The notes under the pieces were generated by a model. The model was not told the origin of the DNA, ran no database searches, and saw only the letters and a list, made by a program, of their open reading frames with translations. A DNA stretch of 5,745 nt. Source: MGNI01 sp964353875 (GTDB lineage: Bacteria; Chloroflexota; Anaerolineae; Anaerolineales; E44-bin32). Shown in pieces: positions 1-5,049 of the stretch. Position 1 is the stretch's first letter. Each line of letters opens with the position of its first letter. The translations under genes and the position numbers were made by a program. The stretch lies in NCBI GenBank assembly GCA_964353875.1, contig CAYGXU010000159.1, positions 1 through 5,745 on the forward strand, read 5' to 3'.

Positions 1-169
1 GAGTTTCAGGGAGGTCGCTCCGCATCGAAGGTGGAGAAGATCGATCGCTTGGACGCCAGATTCAGGAAAGCCTGATTGTCTAGAAGCAAATTCGAAAGAG
101 AAAGCCCCGCAAAAATCCCAATTCTAGGATCTTCATGCTTGCCTTCATGGTCGCCGTCCAACAGTTTTC
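1..169. other. Region downstream of the E2 gene, no intact gene seen
   Basis: This is the stretch after the E2 stop codon. I see no E3 (dihydrolipoamide dehydrogenase) start or other ATG-initiated frame of useful length. One minus-strand frame stays open from inside the E2 3' end to a TGA at 6-8. It has no ATG and encodes a peptide with a local resemblance to polyketide ketosynthases (see findings). A 5-bp hairpin (TCAGG at 62-66, CCTGA at 71-75) has no T-tract in the direction of transcription, so I do not call it a terminator. Confidence 0.5.
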
Positions 170-1369
170 TTACTGGATTCCGATGTTCCCTGGGTTTTCA
201 ATGCTACGAACCACTTCTTGCAGAAAACGAGCGGCCGGCCCACCGTCGATGACGCGATGGTCGAAGGTCAGGCTGAGAGTGATGGTTTGACCCGGGACGA
301 CGACGCCCATGCGGACCACGGGGCAGGTAGAGATCCGCCCAACGCCCAGGATGGCGCATTCGGGCAAGTTGATGATCGGCGAGAAGGAATCAATACCATA
401 GACTCCCAGGTTGGTGATGGTGAAGGTCCCACCCCGAAGCTCTTCGGCTGTGACCTTGCCTGTCCTGGTGCGGATGATCTTGTCCTCTAGATCCTGGGCT
501 AGGTCATGTAGGTCGCGTTGATCAACATCGGTCAATACCGGCACGAGCAGCCCTCGATCCGTGTCCACCGCCACGCCGATGTGAATATGCGTGTGTTGGA
601 CAATCCCCTTCTCTGTCAGCGAGGCATTCACCCCAGGGAATTTGCGAAGCGCTTGGGCGACGATTTTCGCTATGAGCAGATCGTACGAAATGAGTTGAGA
701 GAGGTCGGGACGTTGCAGTTTAAGTGCCTGGCGCAGGTTAACCAGCGCGCTGGCGTCCGCCTCCGTATTCAATGTCACCGCAGCGACGGTGTGGGCGCTT
801 TGCGCCATGCGCTGTGCGATCGTCGTGCGCATCGCTGAGAGGGGAAGGGCCGCCTCCATTGGGGAGAGGGTGTGAAAAGCTGGGATGGGTGCTCGGCCAA
901 TTGGGGCATCCTCGACATCCGCCTTGATGATACGCCTCCCCGGACCGCTGCCTCGAATAGTGCGTAAATCAATGCCTTTTGAGCGGGCCAGCTTGCGCGC
1001 CAGAGGCGAGGCGACCAGCCGATCCGATGCAGCTTCCCCTCTTGTTTCTACTGCGTGACGTACGACAGGAGACTCTTTCTCAATGGCTTCAACCTTTTCG
1101 GTCTCTGGCCGAAGAGTTTCATCCGCTTCACCGAGCATATGCAGTATTGCGATAATCCCGCCCGCCTGGACGACCTCCCCGGGCGAAGCGATGAGCCTGG
1201 TGATTTTCCCCGACTCTGGCGCCTCGACTTCCACGGTCGCCTTATCCGATTCGGCCTCAAAGATGGGCTGTCCTTTTTCCACCTGGTCCCCCTCGCGAAT
1301 CAGCCATTTCAGCAAAGTGGATTCTTCGGCCACAGCTCCCAGATGGGGCATGATCACTTCAATGGGCAT
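170..1369 (-). CDS. E2 component: dihydrolipoamide acyltransferase of a 2-oxo acid or acetoin dehydrogenase complex
   Basis: This 399-residue protein moves the acyl group made by E1 from lipoyl-lysine to CoA and forms the core of a cytosolic dehydrogenase complex. Three parts are visible. The N-terminal lipoyl domain (about 2-77) has the lipoylation site ESDKAT, with Lys43 as the modified residue. A charged linker leads to a peripheral-subunit/E3-binding domain (about 119-153), which reads ASPLARKLA then GSGPGRRI. The C-terminal catalytic domain (about 175-395) ends with DHRVIDGG, which gives the catalytic His371 and Asp375. A single lipoyl domain and about 400 residues are normal for bacterial E2s. 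The start is supported by family N-termini of the form MPIEVxMPxLG; the Shine-Dalgarno is weak, the best match GAAAGGAA lying about 14 nt upstream inside the E1 beta gene. The gene begins 5 nt after the E1 beta stop, which suggests translational coupling. Substrate (pyruvate or acetoin) cannot be decided from E2 alone; a branched-chain E2 is less likely given the E1 neighbours. Confidence 0.95.
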   Translation of the reverse strand: MPIEVIMPHLGAVAEESTLLKWLIREGDQVEKGQPIFEAESDKATVEVEAPESGKITRLIASPGEVVQAGGIIAILHMLGEADETLRPETEKVEAIEKESPVVRHAVETRGEAASDRLVASPLARKLARSKGIDLRTIRGSGPGRRIIKADVEDAPIGRAPIPAFHTLSPMEAALPLSAMRTTIAQRMAQSAHTVAAVTLNTEADASALVNLRQALKLQRPDLSQLISYDLLIAKIVAQALRKFPGVNASLTEKGIVQHTHIHIGVAVDTDRGLLVPVLTDVDQRDLHDLAQDLEDKIIRTRTGKVTAEELRGGTFTITNLGVYGIDSFSPIINLPECAILGVGRISTCPVVRMGVVVPGQTITLSLTFDHRVIDGGPAARFLQEVVRSIENPGNIGIQ

Positions 1370-1374
1370 GAGGG

Positions 1375-2418
1375 CTAAATATTCCTTTCCGTGAGCTTTC
1401 GAATTGCTGTGACGATGTCCGCAGTACTAGGCATCATCGCCTGTTGAACCGCCGGTGCAAAGGGGATGGGAGCATCCATCATCCCCAATCGCATCACCGG
1501 CGCATCCAGGTCATCAAAGGCCTCTTCGGAGATTATGGCGGCGATCTCCGCCGCGCAGGAGGCGCTGCGCGTCTCCTCGGTCACGACCAGGGCGCGGTTG
1601 GTCTTGCGGACGGAGCCTAGGATCAACTCTTTATCGAGAGGCACCAATGTACGCGGATCGACGACTTCGACCAGGATGCCTTCCCTCTCCAACTGCAAAG
1701 CTGCTTCCAGGGCACGATGCAGCATGAGTGCGGTGGCGACGACGGTCACATCACGCCCTTCGCGCTTGATATCCGCCTGGCCTAAGGGGATCAGGTATTC
1801 CCCCTCCGGCACATCCCCACCGGGCACTTTGGGAAGCTCGTCTTGCTTGGCATCCTCGGGCAGGCCCCTTCCGCCGACGGAGCGCGTGCCATAGAGCACT
1901 TTGTGCTCACAAAAGACGACCGGATTGGGATCGCGAATGGCGGACTTCAATAGCCCTTTGGCGTCGTAGGCGGTGGAGGGGATGACCACCTTCAGACCGG
2001 GAGTGTGCATGAACCAGGCCTCGGGGGATTGGTCATGATGGACGCCATGGTCGCGCGCGCCAATGGGCAGGCGCAGGACCATCGGGACATGGAATTGACC
2101 GCCGGATGCAAGATGGATCTTGGCGGCCTGGTTGGCGATCTGGTCGAAACCACAGGCGACAAAGTCCGAATATTGCATCTCGGCCACCGTCGGCCAACCC
2201 ATCATCGCCGCGCCGATGGCACAGCCGATGATCGCCGCTTCGGAGACCGGGGTGTCACGGACACGTTCGGGTCCGAATTCCTCCAACAGCCCCTTGGTCA
2301 CCTGGAAGGCGCCCCCGAAGGTGCCGACATCCTCGCCGATGATGAGCAGGTGCGGATCGCGGCGCATTTCCTCGCGCAGGGCTTCATTGATGGCAGCGGA
2401 CATGGTCAGGTTACGCAT
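1375..2418 (-). CDS. E1 beta subunit of a thiamine-diphosphate-dependent 2-oxo acid (pyruvate) or acetoin dehydrogenase
   Basis: This 347-residue beta subunit pairs with the alpha subunit encoded just upstream as an alpha2beta2 E1 that decarboxylates or cleaves the substrate and reductively acylates E2 lipoyl groups. Visible motifs are GEDVGTFGG (28-36), the RDTPVSEAAI segment (54-63) with Glu60 at the position of the conserved glutamate that activates thiamine diphosphate, and a HDQSPEAWF...HTPGLKVVIPS segment (127-147) at the alpha/beta interface. The usual family text there is HSQS, so Asp128 is a mild variant. The C-terminal transketolase domain carries VVDPRTLVPLD and VVTEE. The frame is open up to 2604, but that region is the end of the E1 alpha gene. 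The start at 2418 is chosen for its strong GGGGGGAG Shine-Dalgarno 7 nt upstream and the typical N-terminus MRNLTMSAAINEAL. It follows the alpha stop by 19 nt. Confidence 0.96.
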   Translation of the reverse strand: MRNLTMSAAINEALREEMRRDPHLLIIGEDVGTFGGAFQVTKGLLEEFGPERVRDTPVSEAAIIGCAIGAAMMGWPTVAEMQYSDFVACGFDQIANQAAKIHLASGGQFHVPMVLRLPIGARDHGVHHDQSPEAWFMHTPGLKVVIPSTAYDAKGLLKSAIRDPNPVVFCEHKVLYGTRSVGGRGLPEDAKQDELPKVPGGDVPEGEYLIPLGQADIKREGRDVTVVATALMLHRALEAALQLEREGILVEVVDPRTLVPLDKELILGSVRKTNRALVVTEETRSASCAAEIAAIISEEAFDDLDAPVMRLGMMDAPIPFAPAVQQAMMPSTADIVTAIRKLTERNI

Positions 2419-2425
2419 CGCAATT

Positions 2426-2433
2426 CTCCCCCC
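2426..2433 (-). promoter_or_regulatory. Ribosome binding site that fixes the E1 beta start
   Basis: Read on the minus strand this is GGGGGGAG, 7 nt before the ATG at 2418. It excludes the longer open frame that would start at 2604 inside the E1 alpha gene. Confidence 0.8.
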
Positions 2434-2437
2434 TTTT

Positions 2438-3567
2438 TTATTTGGCGAAGACCAAATCGGGAACCGAATCGACGCTCGCCGTTGGGCTTTCCTTGGCAAA
2501 GGCAATCGCCTCCTGAACCGTTGCCTCAACTTTCTCTCGGAGCGCATCGGCTTCTGAGGGGCTGATGATATTGTTCTCCGCCAACCAGGTGCGGAAACGG
2601 ACAATCGGGTCTTTTTTCATCCAGGCTTCCAGCTCACCATCGGGACGATATTTGGCCGGTTCGAAACGCGAGTGGCCCTTATAGCGATAGGTCTCACATT
2701 CCAGCAGGGCAGGACCATCACCTGTACGTATGGATTCCACCGCCTTTCTGGCAGTGGTATAAACAGCCAGAACATCGTTGCCATCGATCGTTTCGCCGGG
2801 CATGCCATAGGCGGCGGCGCGATCGGCGATGTGGTCGATGGCGGTGGCTTTCTGGACCGGCATGGAGACGGCATAACGGTTGTTCTCACAAACGAAAAGG
2901 ATGGGTAATTTCCAGACGGCAGCCAAGTTGAGCGCCTCATGCACGACGCCTTGATTGGAGGCGCCGTCTCCGAAATAGGCCACCGCCAGGCGCTGCCTGC
3001 CTTCCAGCATGGCCGCCAGCGCCGCGCCGACCCCGATCGGCACGCCCGCTCCCACGATGCCGGTCGTGCCCAGGAAGCCTCGCTGGCGATCGAAGATGTG
3101 CAACGAGCCCCCCAGGCCGCGACTGGCGCCGGTTGTTTTAGCGTACATCTCTGCCATGAGCGCTTTCAAAGGGACGCCCTTGGCGATGGCGTGACCATGT
3201 CCGCGATGGGTGCTCGTGACCACATCCTCTGGGCGAAGCGCATNNNNNNNNNNNNNNNNNNNNNNNNNNNNNNNNNNNNNNNNNNNNNNNNNNNNNNNNN
3301 NNNNNNNNNNNNNNNNNNNNNNNNNNNNNNNNNNNNNNNNNNNGCGTGACCATGTCCGCGATGGGTGCTCGTGACCACATCCTCTGGGCGAAGCGCATGA
3401 GCAATGCCTGTAGGGACCGCCTCCATGCCTATGGCCTGATGCATGGTGCCGGGCATCTTCTCGGTCATGAAGGCGTGGTAGAGCGCTTCTTCGAACAGGC
3501 GAATCCTGTACATGCATTCGAGCAAGGAGAGGAGCAAGGATCGATCAAGAGAGGCGGCTGATGTCAT
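2438..3567 (-). CDS. E1 alpha subunit of a thiamine-diphosphate-dependent 2-oxo acid (pyruvate) or acetoin dehydrogenase (interrupted by an assembly gap)
   Basis: This catalytic E1 subunit binds thiamine diphosphate and Mg2+. As printed, the frame is interrupted by 100 N at 3244-3343 and by a duplicated 55-bp sequence. Removing 155 nt (the N run and one repeat copy) gives 975 nt, a continuous 324-residue protein of normal family length. In that reconstruction the motifs are GTMHQAIGMEA (40-50), STHRGHGHAIAKG across the junction (67-79), GGSLHIFD (101-108), GTTGIVGAGVPIGVGAA (115-131), and the thiamine diphosphate motif GDGASN starting at 148 and closing with NN at 177-178. The C-terminal loop reads TYRYKGHSR. 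This set matches the pyruvate/acetoin dehydrogenase alpha branch rather than the branched-chain branch. The start at 3567 has AAAGGG 9 nt upstream and lies 16 nt after the hydrolase stop. The gene is probably intact in the organism. Confidence 0.93.
3189..3243. repeat. Left copy of a 55-bp exact duplication flanking the assembly gap
   Basis: These 55 bases are identical to 3344-3398 and end directly at the first N. They encode about residues 57-75 of E1 alpha on the minus strand. The position, touching the gap on both sides, marks an unmerged contig overlap and not a biological repeat. Confidence 0.95.
3244..3343. other. Assembly gap of 100 N
   Basis: The run is exactly 100 N, the conventional placeholder for a gap of unknown size. 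The flanking sequences are the same 55 bases, so the real distance is best explained as an overlap of 55 bp, with no missing sequence. The E1 alpha protein is continuous once the copies are merged. Confidence 0.97.
3344..3398. repeat. Right copy of the 55-bp exact duplication flanking the assembly gap
   Basis: Begins at the first base after the N run and is identical to 3189-3243. On the minus strand it supplies the alpha-subunit segment containing PEDVVTSTHRGHGH. The other copy reads the same peptide, so only one copy can be real in a normal-length E1 alpha. Confidence 0.95.
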
Positions 3568-3576
3568 AACAAGGGA

Positions 3577-3582
3577 CCCTTT
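3577..3582 (-). promoter_or_regulatory. Ribosome binding site of the E1 alpha gene
   Basis: Minus-strand AAAGGG, 9 nt before the ATG at 3567 and next to the TGA stop (3584-3586) of the upstream hydrolase. It favours the 3567 start over the in-frame ATG codons further upstream (up to 3645), which lie inside the hydrolase gene. Confidence 0.65.
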
Positions 3583-3583
3583 A

Positions 3584-4267
3584 TCATTCTTCTTTTGGTT
3601 CAAAAGCAACCACTGAAACTGGGCAGGAATCAAGCCCATGCACACGCAAGGGGACGGCGACCACGAAGAAGCGCTTTTTTGTCAGTCGATCCAGATAGGC
3701 GAGGTGTTCGATGATGGGAATACCGTTCCCGAGCAGTTTCTTATGGTTGGGCTGGGCTGGCTCGTCGCGCTTCTCGATGCCGGAACAATCGACACCCAGG
3801 CAAGCGATGCTCTTCTCCTGCACGAGCCAATCGGTCGCCTCCGGCATTAAATAAGGGCGGTCATGGGAACGGGGAGTGCGGTAGAAACGGTGAAGACCGG
3901 TTCGCAAGAAAACGATATCCCCTCTTTGGATGTGCTCGCCACGCTGCTTGAGCTCTTCCAGGGTGATGCCTTGGAAGAGCGGCTTGTCGCTGAAGTCCAC
4001 CAATGATGCCTCTCCGACGACATTGGCCAAAGGGATGCCGGCGCAGTCCATGCCGTTTTGCATGTGATGAAGCGGGGCTTCGATGTGCGTGCCCACATGG
4101 CTCCAAAAGTGGACCTCCGACATAACATACCACTCGTCAGGCGGGATTTTGTCGGCGTAGAAGGGCAGCATCTCGGCCACGGGTCGGTTTTCGAGATCGA
4201 GATGGTATTCCTCCTGGCCGGGGAATAGGTCAAACGATAGTTCAACGACACGAAAATCCTTAAGCAT
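3584..4267 (-). CDS. Cyclase-family metal-dependent hydrolase (kynurenine formamidase/isatin hydrolase-like)
   Basis: The 227-residue protein belongs to the cyclase family, soluble metal hydrolases that include kynurenine formamidase and isatin hydrolase and cleave amide, lactam or related bonds. The family metal motif H-x-G-T-H-x-D-x-P-x-H is present as HVGTHIEAPLH at residues 57-67, with Glu63 in place of the usual Asp. The second conserved block is NHKKLLGNGIPIIEHL, with His175 and Glu187 spaced 12 apart as in kynurenine formamidases; LGVDCSGI (157-164) precedes it. The start at 4267 is preferred because AAGGA lies 6 nt upstream. A start at 4318 would add 17 residues with little family character and only a weak ribosome site. 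No signal peptide or membrane segment is seen. It is the first gene of the dehydrogenase operon, 16 nt before E1 alpha. No tryptophan-catabolism gene is nearby, so a kynurenine role is not supported; the substrate is unknown. Confidence 0.88.
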   Translation of the reverse strand: MLKDFRVVELSFDLFPGQEEYHLDLENRPVAEMLPFYADKIPPDEWYVMSEVHFWSHVGTHIEAPLHHMQNGMDCAGIPLANVVGEASLVDFSDKPLFQGITLEELKQRGEHIQRGDIVFLRTGLHRFYRTPRSHDRPYLMPEATDWLVQEKSIACLGVDCSGIEKRDEPAQPNHKKLLGNGIPIIEHLAYLDRLTKKRFFVVAVPLRVHGLDSCPVSVVAFEPKEE

Positions 4268-4273
4268 CGCCCA

Positions 4274-4278
4274 TCCTT
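4274..4278 (-). promoter_or_regulatory. Ribosome binding site that fixes the hydrolase start
   Basis: Minus-strand AAGGA, 6 nt before the ATG at 4267. The alternative ATG at 4318 lacks a comparable site. Confidence 0.7.
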
Positions 4279-4358
4279 GATCGTTTTGTTTTGAACCGCG
4301 TCTGATACTGGAGTCCATTGTACTGGTCTACCTGTCCTGAGAACAGCCTTCAGGGATT

Positions 4359-4374
4359 TTTTGGTTGGTTATAA
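4359..4374 (+). repeat. Direct repeat copy 1, candidate shared operator
   Basis: TTTTGGTTGGTTATAA matches copy 2 (4489-4504) at 15 of 16 positions, with a 130-bp offset. This copy overlaps the palindrome and the predicted first transcribed bases of the minus-strand operon. Confidence 0.55.
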
Positions 4375-4377
4375 CCA
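4366..4377. promoter_or_regulatory. Perfect 12-bp palindrome, candidate operator
   Basis: TGGTTATAACCA is its own reverse complement. It lies about +4 to +15 relative to the predicted start of the minus-strand operon, a typical place for a repressor site. Its left half is part of the longer direct repeat at 4359-4374. The protein that binds is unknown. Confidence 0.5.
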
Positions 4378-4386
4378 GATATGATA

Positions 4387-4414
4387 ATTTTATGTACTCG
4401 TTGCTGGCTGTCAA
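4387..4414 (-). promoter_or_regulatory. Predicted sigma70-type promoter of the hydrolase-dehydrogenase operon
   Basis: On the minus strand a perfect -35 TTGACA (4409-4414) is followed, after 16 nt, by TAAAAT (4387-4392), one mismatch from the -10 consensus. Transcription should begin near 4380. That leaves a leader of roughly 110 nt before the ATG at 4267. No other consensus pair as good was seen between the two divergent blocks. Prediction from sequence only. Confidence 0.6.
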
Positions 4415-4472
4415 GTGAGAATGGTCAACGTTCGGCGCTGTTCTTGCTCCACAGTGAAGTAAACGAGTAAAC

Positions 4473-4488
4473 CTGATAATAATATCAG
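4473..4488. repeat. Short inverted repeat upstream of the plus-strand gene pair
   Basis: CTGATA and TATCAG separated by ATAA form a 6-4-6 inverted repeat ending directly before direct-repeat copy 2. The outer bases AACCT (4470-4474) and AGGTT (4496-4500) are also inverted. The A+T-rich arms make a protein-binding site more likely than a stable RNA hairpin. Confidence 0.4.
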
Positions 4489-4504
4489 TTTTGGTAGGTT
4501 ATAA
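4489..4504 (+). repeat. Direct repeat copy 2, overlapping the plus-strand -10 candidate
   Basis: TTTTGGTAGGTTATAA matches copy 1 (4359-4374) with one mismatch. It overlaps the TATAAT at 4500-4505, so a protein bound here would be placed to block plus-strand transcription. Confidence 0.55.
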
Positions 4505-4505
4505 T
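4500..4505 (+). promoter_or_regulatory. Candidate -10 element for the plus-strand gene pair (possibly leaderless)
   Basis: A perfect TATAAT ends 7 nt before the ATG at 4513, so transcription from it would start at or next to the initiation codon and give a leaderless mRNA. This fits the lack of a well-placed Shine-Dalgarno (the best, GGTAGG, is 14 nt away). No good -35 is seen at 16-18 nt, so the call is weak. An A+T-rich chance match is the alternative. Confidence 0.3.
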
Positions 4506-4512
4506 TATCTAA

Positions 4513-5049
4513 ATGGAGATTACATCTCTTCCCTTAAAGATGCAAAAAATGTTATTGCAGGATGCTATTCAACGCGACCGTACCACTGCGCGCAGAGCCT
4601 GCTTGTTGCATATCTTATGGCGGGAGCGTTTTTTAAAACGCGAGCATTTAATTGTCCGGGTTGAGGGAACCCTGGGGAAAGATTGTTTTGGGGACTCGGC
4701 ATGGGAGGACACCTTTTTTCGCGATATGCGCGTTGTTAAACAGGCGCTGAAGGCTGAGGGGCATGAATTGGTCTACAGTCGAAATTCCAAAAACCCCGGT
4801 TATTATTTGCGTGACCAGCCTGCATTAGGACCAGATCTATCTGGAGTCTTGGAGGGAAGTATCTCAGAAGTGGATCCAGCTCAGATAGCGATATACCGTC
4901 GTATGTCATTAAAAGAACGTTTTCAGCAAGGCGTATCGATCAGCGACACCGCTCGAGAGGTTGTTGCTTATCGGATCCGCTGGAGAAATCCAGAACTCAG
5001 CGTGGCTGAAGCTCACCGCCTTGCATTACAAAAGAGGGAAATAGCATGA
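4513..5049 (+). CDS. Conserved hypothetical protein with winged-helix-like N-terminal half, partner of the nucleotidyltransferase
   Basis: I do not recognise a named function for this 178-residue, soluble, basic protein. Residues about 24-100 look like a winged helix: an Arg-rich first helix (RRACLLHILWRE, 27-38), a second helix (41-50), a third containing WEDTFFRDMRVVKQAL (64-79), and a hairpin-like wing ending PGYYLRDQP (95-103). Residues about 121-175 are a separate helical module (DPAQIAIYRRMSLKERF, then ISDTAREVV and NPELSVAEAHRLAL). In my memory similar modules occur in small proteins encoded beside nucleotidyltransferases; I could not check this. The first gene's stop overlaps the next gene's start in ATGA, implying coupled translation. 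The start is uncertain: Met1 has no good ribosome site, and Met10 (4540) or Met13 (4549) are possible. A DNA-binding autoregulator or antitoxin role is inference. Confidence 0.8.
   Translation: MEITSLPLKMQKMLLQDAIQRDRTTARRACLLHILWRERFLKREHLIVRVEGTLGKDCFGDSAWEDTFFRDMRVVKQALKAEGHELVYSRNSKNPGYYLRDQPALGPDLSGVLEGSISEVDPAQIAIYRRMSLKERFQQGVSISDTAREVVAYRIRWRNPELSVAEAHRLALQKREIA

Noticed and set aside
62..75. Hairpin TCAGG-AAAG-CCTGA as an operon terminator
   Set aside because: The stem is only 5 bp and no T-tract follows in the minus-strand direction.
2005..2565. Plus-strand open frames antisense to the operon, including 2005-2565 and others across 218-1894 and 2672-3850
   Set aside because: They are antisense to genes with clear family motifs, lack ribosome sites and resemble no family; they are reading-frame shadows in G+C-rich coding DNA.
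2419..2604. N-terminal extension of E1 beta up to 2604
   Set aside because: It overlaps the C-terminal end of E1 alpha, reads as low-complexity Arg/Ser-rich text without family similarity, and a strong ribosome site supports the 2418 start.
3189..3398. The 55-bp duplication as a biological repeat, attachment site or CRISPR-like unit
   Set aside because: Both copies abut the N run and encode the same conserved E1 alpha residues, which a normal-length protein contains once.
2438..3517. A 359-codon open frame reading through the N run on the minus strand
   Set aside because: Its part upstream of the gap (3344-3517) is out of frame with the real E1 alpha N-terminus that starts at 3567; the frame is an effect of the extra 155 nt.
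3571..3582. AAGGGACCCTT near the E1 alpha ribosome site as a regulatory hairpin
   Set aside because: The two arms leave a one-base centre, too short for an RNA loop, and the motif is explained by the ribosome site itself.
4268..4318. Longer hydrolase starting at 4318
   Set aside because: The added 17 residues lack family character, and the 4267 ATG has a far better Shine-Dalgarno.
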